From an uncultured Collinsella sp. (GTDB lineage: Bacteria; Actinomycetota; Coriobacteriia; Coriobacteriales; Coriobacteriaceae), in contig CALJMO010000024.1 of the NCBI GenBank assembly GCA_937982065.1, positions 1 to 51,304 on the forward strand: a DNA stretch of 51,304 bases. The letters run 5' to 3'. Below the pieces are notes generated by a model. It was not told the DNA's origin, made no database searches, and worked only from the letters and a program-made list of their open reading frames with translations. This document shows positions 8,794-18,464 of this stretch, piece after piece (within the stretch, counting starts at the first letter, position 1; every line of letters starts with the position of its first letter). The translations under genes and the position numbers were made by a program.

Positions 8794-11004
8794 CTAACGA
8801 ATCAATATTACTTTCGATGGACCCAAAGCGGTCAAACCGGAGATGCGGTTTCCATAACCATCACTATGCCAGAACAAATTTTCGCTCGGCGAATTGCCCC
8901 AGAAAAAGCCAATGTGGCTATCGTCGGCATATGGGTTGTAAGGATTGAAGAACACAATGTCCCCCTTACGAGCCAAGCCACTGCGCAACAACTCATCAAT
9001 AGAGTTGAAATAAGTCACGTTCGCGCACGTATCGATAGCGTAGCCGTACCAACGATAAGCGTTAACGCAGCCGCCCCTTCCGGGACCTCCACTCCAAGGG
9101 GAATGGCTCTGCTCGGCGGCAATGGGAGCTAAATTACCGCCCGCTTTCATATACGCATGCGATACAAATCCGCCGCAGTTCATACCGGTATACCCATCCC
9201 AACGAGGATCACCCTTTGGATACATGCATGTTTCTTGGCTAAGATGCGTATCGTAGGGTGTTCCACGGTAATAGCCATCGTTTTCGTGGCTCATAAGCCA
9301 ATTGACCAGGCTGGACCTATTAACCCCCAAAACAGAACCAGACGTATTCAACCATGCACCACTTGCATTGAAGTAGTAGTCGACGCCATCGTTTTTCAGC
9401 CACCCGTTAGCAAACATAGCGCCCGAAGGCTGAAGCCAGTACCACGTGCCGCGGTCATTGAGCCATCCGGTCTTCATCTTGTAGGTGGAAGGATCCATCC
9501 AATACCACGCACCGTTAACATATTGCCAACCAGACTTAAGGACACCATTGGAAGATGCGTAATACCAAGTATTGCCGCTTTCGTCAGAAGCGTCTTTCGA
9601 CATAATCCAACCAGATGCTACATTGACGGCACCGTTTGCATCCGCATAGAAAACCGCGTCTCCAATATGAATCACACCTGGCAATGAAGACGAGTCAGCA
9701 CGATCAGCGACTACGGGAGATCCATCAGATGAAGTAGGCAACGGCTCGCTCAGTGCTCCAGACGAATTCGCCCATGCCATACCGTCGCTCAAGTTAATCC
9801 AGCACGAAGATGCCATCGCACCGGAATCATAAGAAAAATAGCGCGTGTTTCCTACCGCGAATTCACCAGTACACATTGCGCCGGATACATCATCAAGGTA
9901 ATACCAGGCGCTTCCGAACTTTATCCATCGTCCTCGTTGAATAGCTCCATTTGATGCGGCGTAATACCAAGTACCATCAACAAGTGCCCAGCCTGTTGCC
10001 ATGGCGCCTGAACTCGTAAGGAAATAGGTGGACGACTCCACTTGCATAAAGCCCGTGAGCATAATATGGCTTCCTGGATCCAGGTAATACCAAGAATTCC
10101 CTAGAAGTAACCAGCCTCCATGCAGTAAGCCGTTGGAGTCAGCGTAATACCAGTTGTTGTCAATAAGAGCCCACTGGGAGGAGAGCATGGCCCCTGAGCT
10201 GTTAAAGCTATAAGAAGTGCCATTACATTCTTTCAACCCGGTGGCCATAGAACCGTCTGCAGGATCAAGCCAGTACCAACGACCCCCATCCGAGAGCCAG
10301 CCTTTCACCATGGCACCAGAGCCGGAGAAATAATGCCAGACGGAAGCATCAAGGTGCCATCCGATAAGCATTGCGCCAGAAGAGGAGAATCCATACGTGG
10401 CTTCCCCGATCTGCAGCATTGTATCGTGGACCATCTTGCCCTCATCATCCAGCCAATACCAGTTGCTGCCGTCTGAAAGCCAGCCTTTTACCATGGCGCC
10501 AGAACCGGAGAAATAACGCCAAGCAGAAGTGGGGCCTGTAGAATCTAGGTACCAGCCGACACGCATTGCACCCGAAGAGGAGAATCCATAAGTTGCACCC
10601 CCGACTTGAACCAATCCATCCTGAGCCATTCGACCTTCGTCGTCGAACCAGTACCAGCTACCGTTTATGTGTCTCCAAGAAGAAACAGCGATTGTTCCGT
10701 CGGACAAGCCCCAACGCCAATAACCAGCCCCTTCTTCGGGTGATATCCACCCCTGATGCCAAACAATTTGATTCGAAACCTCAGAAGGGGTCTCATTATC
10801 AACCTGAGAGTTCTGCTCGACAGCGAAGGTCGATTCGCGCTGAGCATCAACGCCTGACTCGACAGAAGCAATAGCAACGTTAGATGCGGGACCTTCGTCA
10901 GTGTTATTCGAATCAAGGGCGTATAACATCGAGGGCGAACCCAAAAGGAGTCCCAAAGAAACAAGGCCCGAAAAGACCAACACCCCGAATGAGCATTTCT
11001 TCAT
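8794..11004 (-). CDS. Secreted choline-binding-type repeat protein with NlpC/P60-like hydrolase domain
   Basis: About 736 residues. It has a signal peptide (MKKCSFGVLVFSGLVSLGLL), a Ser/Thr/Asp-rich linker, about twenty wall-binding repeats, and a C-terminal 170-residue cysteine hydrolase domain. The probable catalytic Cys is in GMNCGGFVSHAY and His in DDSHIGFFWG, as in NlpC/P60 or CHAP amidases. It would cut peptidoglycan stem peptides or cross-links at the cell surface. An alternative GTG start at 11025 adds seven residues; neither start has a strong ribosome site, and I prefer the ATG because it gives a typical MKK signal peptide. Its repeats have diverged from those of the C39 and GH25 proteins, so it was not part of the recent gene conversion. 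Confidence 0.85.
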   Translation of the reverse strand: MKKCSFGVLVFSGLVSLGLLLGSPSMLYALDSNNTDEGPASNVAIASVESGVDAQRESTFAVEQNSQVDNETPSEVSNQIVWHQGWISPEEGAGYWRWGLSDGTIAVSSWRHINGSWYWFDDEGRMAQDGLVQVGGATYGFSSSGAMRVGWYLDSTGPTSAWRYFSGSGAMVKGWLSDGSNWYWLDDEGKMVHDTMLQIGEATYGFSSSGAMLIGWHLDASVWHYFSGSGAMVKGWLSDGGRWYWLDPADGSMATGLKECNGTSYSFNSSGAMLSSQWALIDNNWYYADSNGLLHGGWLLLGNSWYYLDPGSHIMLTGFMQVESSTYFLTSSGAMATGWALVDGTWYYAASNGAIQRGRWIKFGSAWYYLDDVSGAMCTGEFAVGNTRYFSYDSGAMASSCWINLSDGMAWANSSGALSEPLPTSSDGSPVVADRADSSSLPGVIHIGDAVFYADANGAVNVASGWIMSKDASDESGNTWYYASSNGVLKSGWQYVNGAWYWMDPSTYKMKTGWLNDRGTWYWLQPSGAMFANGWLKNDGVDYYFNASGAWLNTSGSVLGVNRSSLVNWLMSHENDGYYRGTPYDTHLSQETCMYPKGDPRWDGYTGMNCGGFVSHAYMKAGGNLAPIAAEQSHSPWSGGPGRGGCVNAYRWYGYAIDTCANVTYFNSIDELLRSGLARKGDIVFFNPYNPYADDSHIGFFWGNSPSENLFWHSDGYGNRISGLTALGPSKVILIR

Positions 11005-11084
11005 AGCAGCACGGTATCCAATCACGCAGCGACCCCGTCACCTCAGGGCAACGGGGCCTCAATCAAAACTAGCTCAATAATGCG

Positions 11085-12341
11085 TTAGCCAATTTGTTGG
11101 CAGTTCTTACACTCTCGTAAAGCACCGCGCTTCCGGGCCTCCTGGATAGAGATCTGCGAATAGCCCTTTGCGTCCTTGCCAACGGTACGACACTTATGCG
11201 TATGGTAAACATCGCTACCGCTCTTATACCAAACTAAACCGTAGTCCGGAATCCACTTGCCGTCCTCGCCGACATAGTAGGAGCCAACCCAGGCATTCGT
11301 AGCCATGGCGCCGGAAGACTGGAGGTAGTAGTCGCCGACCCAGGCGTCGTGGGCCATAGCGCCGGAACCGCTAAAGTAGTACCAGGCGCCGCCGACCTGA
11401 CGCCAGCCGGTGGCCATCGCACCGGAATCGTCGAACCAGTACCAAACTCCACCAACGTTAGCCCAAGAGTTAGAGGCCATAGCGCCCGAACCTCCGAGCC
11501 AATACCACGTGCCGCCATTGCTGAGCCAGCCGGTTGCCATGGCGCCCGAACCGCTCGCATAGTACCAAGAGCCGCCTGCCAAGAACCAGCCAGTGGCCAT
11601 TGCACCGGAGTCGCCGAACCAGTACCAGGAGCCGCCGAGGCTGCGCCAGCTGTTAGCGACCATGGCGCCCGAACCGTCGAGGTAGTACCACGTACCGCCG
11701 ATGTTGAGCCAGCCAGTGGCCATCGCACCGGAAGCGTTGGCGTAGTACCACGTCCCCGAAACGTTGATCCAGCCGGTCAGCATGACACCATACTCGTCGA
11801 AATAATACCAAGTTCCACCGATATTATGCCAACCGGTCAGCAGTTCGCCACTGGAGGTCGCATAGAACCACTTTCCATAGATGGAGTCATAGAGCCAGCC
11901 GCTATGCTGCATGCGGCCATCGGCGTTGGCACCAGGGGTGTTCAGGAAGTAGTTCTTGCCGTCAATCTGAACTCGGCCGTATGCCATATCATGGCTTTCG
12001 GGGTAGAAGTAATACTTGTCCCCACCGATAGACTGCCAGCCCGACACCGCGATCCCGTCAGCGCCAAAATAGTACCAGACAGCTTCGTATTCGTTATGCC
12101 ACTGGTTCGTGACCATGGCGCCAGTTTCGGGATCGAAATAGCGAAGGTTGCCGTCCTCGCACCGAACGAGTCCAGTCTTCGGACGACCGTCGGAACACCA
12201 TTCCGTAATCGGTCCACCGCCTCCGCCACCGCCAGCAATATCAGCAAATGAGGGCGCCGGGGCAACCGTCATGCAGACAGCGGCAAATGCAACAACTCCC
12301 AGCACTGTTAGTCCGCGCCATCTTTCTCGAAGGTTTTTCAT
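11085..12341 (-). CDS. Secreted choline-binding-type repeat protein with C-terminal His/Cys motif
   Basis: A 418-residue protein. Residues 1-34 are a signal peptide, followed by a run of seven glycines. About 45-365 holds some fifteen wall-binding repeats (GGTWYYLDGSGAMVANSW type). The last 45 residues contain VYHTHKCRT and, 27 residues on, ECKNC. This spacing resembles the small Ada-like metal-binding modules found at the ends of secreted proteins. No hydrolase domain is visible, so it may be an adhesin or scaffold instead of an enzyme. AAAGGA precedes the ATG. It is the most upstream of the four repeat-protein genes, all transcribed leftward. Confidence 0.8.
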   Translation of the reverse strand: MKNLRERWRGLTVLGVVAFAAVCMTVAPAPSFADIAGGGGGGGPITEWCSDGRPKTGLVRCEDGNLRYFDPETGAMVTNQWHNEYEAVWYYFGADGIAVSGWQSIGGDKYYFYPESHDMAYGRVQIDGKNYFLNTPGANADGRMQHSGWLYDSIYGKWFYATSSGELLTGWHNIGGTWYYFDEYGVMLTGWINVSGTWYYANASGAMATGWLNIGGTWYYLDGSGAMVANSWRSLGGSWYWFGDSGAMATGWFLAGGSWYYASGSGAMATGWLSNGGTWYWLGGSGAMASNSWANVGGVWYWFDDSGAMATGWRQVGGAWYYFSGSGAMAHDAWVGDYYLQSSGAMATNAWVGSYYVGEDGKWIPDYGLVWYKSGSDVYHTHKCRTVGKDAKGYSQISIQEARKRGALRECKNCQQIG

Positions 12342-12657
12342 ACGACATCCTTTCTCCGAGATTTAAGGCTCTCTTAAGATATTTTTAAACTATCAATTCA
12401 GTATTTCAACGGGAAATCGATAAAAGGTGTCTTTGTGACTGCAATTTAAATATGAGTCGCCACACCTCAACCGTTACGTTAAATAGCTTCTGAGTCAAAC
12501 CGAGCACATAAGCGAACCAATTTAATTAATACGGCCACCTAAAAAATCCTGACACACGTTTTCGATATGACAAGAGCTACTTGAACGAGGAGTACTTGAA
12601 CCCCACCGCTCTTGCAGCTCTTGAGAAAACTTTGCCGGATCTTGGAATTACTTCGCT
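12342..12657. other. Intergenic region between the repeat-protein and glycan loci
   Basis: AT-rich leader of the 11085-12341 gene, with its ribosome site at 12347-12357, then about 180 bp without a gene, then a short open frame reported separately. A compositional change towards GC-rich DNA occurs at about 12650. Confidence 0.6.
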
Positions 12658-12661
12658 CTAA
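12530..12661 (+). pseudogene. Possible C-terminal gene remnant of unknown family
   Basis: An open frame of 43 codons with no start codon, ending in TAA and reading ...RFRYDKSYLNEEYLNPT.. LEKTLPDLGITSL. Its composition looks protein-like, not random. It runs convergent into the glycosyltransferase gene and its stop overlaps that gene's end. I do not recognise the family. It could equally be a chance open frame. Confidence 0.25.
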
Positions 12662-15144
12662 AGCGAGAAATACTCACTGTCGGAGGATAGGTTTGGTCCG
12701 AGCCACGGGTCGCCATCGAGGAAGAGCTCAGGCCAGCGCTGCATGAACAGCGCCTGCTCACGCTTCCAGCGGCGCAGCTTTTCCTCGTTGGCCTCTTCCC
12801 TGCCGCGCGAGGTGAACTCGTAGTGGTACAGCTCGGCATGGGGCGTAAAGATGGCGCGGTAGCCGGCCTCCCACACGCGCAGGCAAAAGTCAGCGTCGTT
12901 AAAACCGACGGCGAATTCCTCGTTATAGCCTCCGACCTGTTCAAATACGTCGCGTCGCACCATCTGGCAGGCGCCCGTTACGGCGCTAAAGTTGCCCGGG
13001 CGCACAGCGCGGGCAAGATAGCCCTCGCGCTTTGCCGAGAAGTCCTGGTTGGCATGGGCAAGTGCTCCACGCACGCCAACCAAAATGCCGGCATGCTGCA
13101 CCAGATGATCGGCAAAGTAGAGTTTGGCACCCACCACGCCCGCTTCGGAACGCTGCAGATAGCCCATCATCTCTTCAATAAAGTCGGGACTAATGACCTC
13201 GGTATCGTTGTTGAGCAGCAGCAGATAATCGCCTTTGGCGTGCTCCACGCCAAAGTTAATGATCTGGGAGTAATTGAACTCACCCGGCCAGTACACAACG
13301 CGCGCGATGCCCCTGCCTTCGGATGCTGCAGCCACGCGCTCTGGCAGGGTTTCGTAATACGCAAACGTCTCCGGGGCTTCGCTGTTGTTCTCCACCAAGA
13401 CGATCTCGTAATTGGCATACGTTGCCTTCTGGGCGATCGACATCACACAGGCGTCAAGCGTCTCAATGTGATCCTTGGTGGGAATCACAATGCTCACCAG
13501 CGGCGCAGGCTCCGGCAGCGCATAGCGCATGCGGTAGACAAACGGCGTCTCGGTATCCTCAACCGTTCCGCAAATGCCCAGCGCGTTAAAGTGGCGCTGC
13601 AGCGCAAGACGACCGGCTTCAATAGCATACGGCTTGCTATCGGCAGAGCCATCGGCGGTCGATCCCGGATGCACGCGCCAGTGATACAGCACATGCACAA
13701 CATGCTCAAACCGCGCGTCCGCCGAAAGGCAGCGAAGCGTCAAGTCGTAGTCCTGGGCACCCGCAACGTCTTCCGGGGACGTGCCAATACGATCGATGAG
13801 CGCCTTCTCCACCATCAGGAAATGCGTCACGCAGTTATGGCTATAGAGCAGGTCGACGTTGAGCCGCGTCTTAAAGACCGGCTGGCCCCACTCCCCCGTT
13901 TTCTGGAACATGTCCTCGTCGCAGAACAGGACCTGGGGACGCTTGTCCTCGGCCGCCTTATTCAGCGCGGAAACATACTGGAATAACGCGTCCGGTTCCA
14001 GAATGTCGTCATGGTCCAAGAACGCGACGTAGTCGCCTGTCGCTCGCTCGATACCTGCGTTGGTGTTGAGCACAATGCCGCCGTTGCCGGGAAGCTCGAT
14101 GCGACGGATGCGCTCGTCGTTGGCGCCTGCCGCAAGGGCGGCCACCGCATCCCATTCAGGCGAGGCATCCATAAGGAGCAGTTCCCAGTTGTCATAACTC
14201 TGGGCTAGCACCGAGTCCAGCAGCTCGCGCAGGTATTCCCGATCAGTCTTGTAGCACGGCACCACAATACTCACGAGTGGTCTATAGGCAAAAGCCACCG
14301 AAGCGACACGCTGGCACGCCAGATCGCCCGGCTTTGCGCGATGTTGCTCAAACCAACATCGATAAGCTGCGTCGTCAGCGCGTGCATCCTTCATGCGGTT
14401 CCAGCTGTCGTCGACCATGCCGTTGTACAGGCGACCATCCATGGCGCAAAAACCGCTCTGGATTAGGCCCGTGGGATCAGCCGCAATCGCGACAAAATCA
14501 CGTATATCCTGGGGCATCTCAACGCTCAAATACGTTTTATTGACGCGGCAACCGTTGCGCTGCGGCACATCGACCTGCGATTCAAACACATGCACGGTAG
14601 CATCGATGGCATTCATATGCGTATCGAAGATCTGGAGCTCAGGCGCGCACTGGGGGTCTCCCGCCCAGGTAACCTCATAACGCCACACCGCGCCGGCGTC
14701 TGCCGGCAAATAGCGAATGGCATCGATCTCGTAGCGACCGCAGCATTCGCCACGCTGCGCATCGCGGATAAGCGCACACAGCGCAGGCTTTGCTTTGTAG
14801 TTAATCTTGGATTCCAGCTTGGCCACGCGGCTATCGAGGCGAATAGAGCCCAACCTTTGGCCACCGAATGCAAAAACGGCATCCATCGACGAGCCATCCA
14901 AAAACGGAAGCACCAAGACGGCGAGCTCGCGCTCGTAATCGGAAACGGAAGGGCAAAGCGCCAGCACACGGCCATGATCGACCGGGAGTACCAGCGACGG
15001 CACACAAGAACCGCTCGTCGTCGCATGGGCAAACGCTTGAGAACCCTCCCGCTCAATAAGCGCGGCGACATCCTGACCGGCAAAACGAAGCAGCACAAAC
15101 AGACGGCCCTGGCTGCGGCAAAGCGCCAAACGCTTGATACTCAT
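12658..15144 (-). CDS. Large glycosyltransferase with two GT2 domains
   Basis: 828 residues. About 1-285 is a region I do not recognise. About 291-510 is a first GT-A domain (VSIVVPCYKTDREYL, with DxD-like FLDHDDI). About 545-800 is a second, with VSIVIPTKDHIETL, LLLNNDTEV and the downstream GGYNEEFAVGFNDADFCLR typical of rhamnosyl- and related transferases. Twin-domain GT2 enzymes usually build O-antigen, capsule or teichoic-acid-like polymers by adding two sugars. It is the last gene of the five-gene minus-strand operon; its ATG follows directly on the TAG of the preceding gene. No membrane segments are seen, so it probably acts on the cytoplasmic membrane face. Confidence 0.88.
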   Translation of the reverse strand: MSIKRLALCRSQGRLFVLLRFAGQDVAALIEREGSQAFAHATTSGSCVPSLVLPVDHGRVLALCPSVSDYERELAVLVLPFLDGSSMDAVFAFGGQRLGSIRLDSRVAKLESKINYKAKPALCALIRDAQRGECCGRYEIDAIRYLPADAGAVWRYEVTWAGDPQCAPELQIFDTHMNAIDATVHVFESQVDVPQRNGCRVNKTYLSVEMPQDIRDFVAIAADPTGLIQSGFCAMDGRLYNGMVDDSWNRMKDARADDAAYRCWFEQHRAKPGDLACQRVASVAFAYRPLVSIVVPCYKTDREYLRELLDSVLAQSYDNWELLLMDASPEWDAVAALAAGANDERIRRIELPGNGGIVLNTNAGIERATGDYVAFLDHDDILEPDALFQYVSALNKAAEDKRPQVLFCDEDMFQKTGEWGQPVFKTRLNVDLLYSHNCVTHFLMVEKALIDRIGTSPEDVAGAQDYDLTLRCLSADARFEHVVHVLYHWRVHPGSTADGSADSKPYAIEAGRLALQRHFNALGICGTVEDTETPFVYRMRYALPEPAPLVSIVIPTKDHIETLDACVMSIAQKATYANYEIVLVENNSEAPETFAYYETLPERVAAASEGRGIARVVYWPGEFNYSQIINFGVEHAKGDYLLLLNNDTEVISPDFIEEMMGYLQRSEAGVVGAKLYFADHLVQHAGILVGVRGALAHANQDFSAKREGYLARAVRPGNFSAVTGACQMVRRDVFEQVGGYNEEFAVGFNDADFCLRVWEAGYRAIFTPHAELYHYEFTSRGREEANEEKLRRWKREQALFMQRWPELFLDGDPWLGPNLSSDSEYFSL

Positions 15145-16212
15145 CTACACTTCTCGCTTTCCTAGGGCGTTCGCTGCCATGCGTTTGCAGGCACCCAGGC
15201 GCCCAAACCTCAAGACGTCGTAATCGAACATGAGCTTTTTGCACTCACGGGCATTGGGGGCCTTGCTGGTAAGCGCCGCACGCACCATAGCAGCAACAGA
15301 AGGAGCGCATTGTGTGAGCGCAGCATCCCTGCCCACGGCAGAACCGGCAAGCGCCGTGGCAACGGCAGCAAACACCTTGCCGCAGTCCGAACCCAGTAAC
15401 CTGAGCGCATCGTACAGCACCAGATCGCACAGGAAATATGCAAGGTCATCGGCATGCTGGGCATCGAGACCGTCGCGCCGCCAGTCAGCCAGCACCGCGG
15501 AGTAAATCTTCACGTGCTCCAGCAGACGTGTCTCGTCGTCATAGCGCATGGCGTCCATAAGTGAGCCCTTGCGCGCCACGCGGTAGTCGTACAGCTTGTT
15601 CGAGATAAGCGCGGTCTTGCGCGAGCGACCGTACACGGCAAAATCGAAGACCTGGTCCTCGCCATACTTGACGGTTTCGTCGAACACGATCCCGTTGCCC
15701 AGCAAAAACTCACGCTTGCAGGCGGTGCGCCATGCAAAGGGGCGAGACGCTTCCTTAAACAACAGGTCAGAGCTATAGCCTTCAAACGACACATCACGCG
15801 GGCTCAGCACATAGTTAAGCCACGGATACCCCGCCTCCAGCGGATACGGATTCGCGCCAAAGGTCAAAACGTCGCAGTCCTCGCGCTCAAAGGCATCGAC
15901 GATCACGCGGCATGCATCGGGCGTAAACCGGTCGTCGGAATCCAAAAACGCGACGATAGGCGCCGTGGACGCAGCGATGCCTGCATTACGCGCACTCGAC
16001 AGGCCACCGTTCTCCTTATCGACCAGCGTAAAGCGCGCATCCTTTTCGCAATAAGCGGCCGCAATATCGCGCGAGCCATCCGGCGAGCCATCGTTGACCA
16101 GCACGCCCTCCCAATCGGGCATGTCCTGCGCAAGCAGGGAGTCCAGGCACCAGGCCAGGCACTCCTCCACTTTATAGATGGGAACGACAACGGAAATCTT
16201 GGGGGTAGCCAT
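15145..16212 (-). CDS. GT2 family glycosyltransferase
   Basis: 355 residues with an N-terminal GT-A domain: ISVVVPIYKVEECL, LVNDGSPDGS, GGLSSARNAGI and FLDSDDRF (metal-binding DxD). The C-terminal half is helical, as in capsule glycosyltransferases acting on lipid-linked sugars. The start ATG 16212 is chosen because AGGAG lies 9 nt upstream; an in-frame GTG at 16218 is only 3 nt from it. It is the fourth gene of the operon, 12 nt after its neighbour. The donor and acceptor sugars cannot be told from sequence. Confidence 0.88.
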   Translation of the reverse strand: MATPKISVVVPIYKVEECLAWCLDSLLAQDMPDWEGVLVNDGSPDGSRDIAAAYCEKDARFTLVDKENGGLSSARNAGIAASTAPIVAFLDSDDRFTPDACRVIVDAFEREDCDVLTFGANPYPLEAGYPWLNYVLSPRDVSFEGYSSDLLFKEASRPFAWRTACKREFLLGNGIVFDETVKYGEDQVFDFAVYGRSRKTALISNKLYDYRVARKGSLMDAMRYDDETRLLEHVKIYSAVLADWRRDGLDAQHADDLAYFLCDLVLYDALRLLGSDCGKVFAAVATALAGSAVGRDAALTQCAPSVAAMVRAALTSKAPNARECKKLMFDYDVLRFGRLGACKRMAANALGKREV

Positions 16213-16224
16213 AGTCACTCGCTC

Positions 16225-17343
16225 CTACTGTGCGGCCGGAACGTCATCGGGGTGCGGGTTGTCGCCGTAGGTGCGCTGATACGTCAGCACGCGCCAGACC
16301 AGCGGCAGGCCGCCAATCTTAAAGTAATGCTTAAACGTATTGAGCTTGCCCGGCTTCTTAAAGTCAAAGCGCGAATCGATATAGGCGCGGGGCGACTTGA
16401 CCATCAGGCGCAAGTCGGTCTCGCCACGCGGATCAAACAGCGACAGATCAAAGCGACCGGCATCCCAATCGGCCTTCAGCTCGGGTGAAGCCTTCTCCCA
16501 AAACTGCTCGCGCAGTTCATCGACCAGGCGCTCATCGTTCCAACGGTACGTATCGACCTTCATGCGCATTAAAATGCCCTGGAGCTGAGCCTTGAGCTCG
16601 GGGCGCTCGTCCAAAAAACGTTGCATCTCGGCATATTCATCGCACACGCAAAACACCTTGTTGGGCGAATTAACGGAGCTCTTCTCGTTATCCTGGCGAT
16701 AGCACAAAATGGGGTCCGTAATAAACGCGGCACGCTCGGCGCAAGCCCAAACCTTAAAGTTAAAGCCTGCGTCCTGATACGAGGCACCCGGCGTGGGAAG
16801 GAATCGAATCTGATTGTCGTTGAGGAACTCGCGCCGATAGATAGCCGACCAAATGGAAGGTTTGCGGTAGAAGATGCCCGGGCAATCGACGGGGCGATAC
16901 GCGGCGCCCGTCATATGCTCGTCGATAATCCCAAACAGCTCACGGCGCTCGCCGGGCGTGGACCAATACAGGTAAAAGTCGCCCTTAACGACATCGGCAT
17001 GCTCAGCATCGGCCTTGGCGACCAGCTTTTGGAGCGAATCCTCAAACATAAAGTCGTCGGACTCAAGGATGCCCACGTACTCGCCGCGCGCCATCTCCAG
17101 GCCACGGTTCATCGAGTCGCCGTAGCCGCTGTTGGCCTTGTCGATCATCTTTACACGGGGGTCGCGCTCCATGTACTCGCGGATGATATCCGGCGAGCTA
17201 TCGGTGGAGCCGTCGTTGATGCAGATGATCTCGATGTCGTTGAGCGTCTGCGCCACGGCGGAATCGAGGCACACGCGCAGATAGCGCTCGACATTGCAAA
17301 TGGGGACAAGCAGCGAAACTTTAGGGGTATCAGAGTTCTGCAA
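16225..17343 (-). CDS. GT2 family glycosyltransferase (TTG start)
   Basis: 372 residues. The N-terminal GT-A domain shows VSLLVPICNVERYL, CINDGSTDSSP, NSGYGDSMNRGLEMARGEY and GILESDDF. The variant ESDD in place of the usual DSDD is shared with the paralog at 18465-19568. The two proteins are similar over their whole length, including FLPTPGAS and YRQDNE, so one arose by duplication. Translation appears to begin at TTG with AGGAGG 5 nt before it; no ATG is available nearby. It is the third gene of the operon. Confidence 0.87.
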   Translation of the reverse strand: MQNSDTPKVSLLVPICNVERYLRVCLDSAVAQTLNDIEIICINDGSTDSSPDIIREYMERDPRVKMIDKANSGYGDSMNRGLEMARGEYVGILESDDFMFEDSLQKLVAKADAEHADVVKGDFYLYWSTPGERRELFGIIDEHMTGAAYRPVDCPGIFYRKPSIWSAIYRREFLNDNQIRFLPTPGASYQDAGFNFKVWACAERAAFITDPILCYRQDNEKSSVNSPNKVFCVCDEYAEMQRFLDERPELKAQLQGILMRMKVDTYRWNDERLVDELREQFWEKASPELKADWDAGRFDLSLFDPRGETDLRLMVKSPRAYIDSRFDFKKPGKLNTFKHYFKIGGLPLVWRVLTYQRTYGDNPHPDDVPAAQ

Positions 17344-17417
17344 GAGAACCTCCTGTTGAATAGCGTGTAACAGGGTTATTTTAGCAGCCGAGTTGCGGCG
17401 GGCGGCAGCGCTTGGAA

Positions 17418-18458
17418 TTATAGAAAGCGCTCCAGGCAGGCTTTGAGACCGCGAGTCGAAAGATAGAACAGCGTGGCGTCTGCCATCGAAACGCCCGAGG
17501 TCGCCGCAACGAGCTTGTGGGCAACACGGCGAACGGCACCCTTAGCAGGCATATCCGCCCACTCCGTTCCCAAAAACGTCGTGAGGTCCATGTTGACGCG
17601 AGCCGCCACGCGATGGAAGTCATCGGAATCCAAGCGCGTCAGGTCGAACACAATTAGGTCTAAAAACCAAGTTATCAGCTCGCCGGGACACAGGTCCAAA
17701 AGACCATAGGCCGCCCAGTCTTCCAAGACCTCCTCGAGCATCCTCATGTGGGCGTCAAGCTTTTTGGCGCGCGCCTCGGCACTGTTGAACTCGTGCGTCG
17801 CCGATTCGCTCTCCATCACGTAGTGGTAGAACTTGTCAGGCATGACGACTGTCTTAGGAGCCAGCGCATAAGCTGCTAACTGGAACACGACATCCTCGCC
17901 CAAAGCCAAACCGGGGGCGAAGCGTATGCCTTCGCGATTGAGCAGCACGCGCGAAAAGGCCGCACGGCAAGCATAGGGCTGCGCATTCGAATGGAACAGC
18001 AGTTGGGGATCACGGGCGCCGAAGGTACCGGCTTTGGGGCTCATGAGTTGCTGGACGCGTTTGGGGGCAGCGTCGGCAGGTTCACAGATGCCGCCAAAGA
18101 CGGCGGCCTCGGCATCTGCAGACTCCATGGCATGCAGCACGCGCTCGACCGTCTGGGCATCGATGTAATCGTCAGCGTCCACAAAAAAGACGGTCCCGCC
18201 CACGGCGGCATCGATGCCGGCATTTCGAGCACACGAGACGCCCGCGTTTTCCTGGTCAATCACCAGTACGCGATCGTCGGCCTGCGCAATCTGGAGCAAC
18301 ACGTTCAACGAATCATCAGTCGAACCGTCGTTGACGCAGACAACCTGAATCGAACGCTCGGACTGGGCCAACAGCGAATCGAGGCATCGCTGAATGGAGC
18401 GCGACGAATTGTAGACGGGAACGACAATGGTCGCTTTAGGACACGAGGCCTCTCCCAT
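17418..18458 (-). CDS. GT2 family glycosyltransferase
   Basis: 346 residues with TIVVPVYNSSRSIQRCLDSL, CVNDGSTDDSL, NAGVSCARNAGID and FFVDADDYID, a standard GT-A/GT2 domain with DxD, plus a helical C-terminal half. It is the second gene of the operon. The ribosome site GGGGGTAGG overlaps the stop region of the preceding gene, a sign of coupling. It is more distant from the two ESDD-type paralogs beside it. Confidence 0.87.
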   Translation of the reverse strand: MGEASCPKATIVVPVYNSSRSIQRCLDSLLAQSERSIQVVCVNDGSTDDSLNVLLQIAQADDRVLVIDQENAGVSCARNAGIDAAVGGTVFFVDADDYIDAQTVERVLHAMESADAEAAVFGGICEPADAAPKRVQQLMSPKAGTFGARDPQLLFHSNAQPYACRAAFSRVLLNREGIRFAPGLALGEDVVFQLAAYALAPKTVVMPDKFYHYVMESESATHEFNSAEARAKKLDAHMRMLEEVLEDWAAYGLLDLCPGELITWFLDLIVFDLTRLDSDDFHRVAARVNMDLTTFLGTEWADMPAKGAVRRVAHKLVAATSGVSMADATLFYLSTRGLKACLERFL

Positions 18459-18464
18459 GTCGAC

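Noticed and set aside
3012..12341. The repetitive region as a CRISPR array or tandem DNA satellite
   Set aside because: The repeats are in frame, vary in length and encode wall-binding units; there is no constant repeat-spacer pattern.
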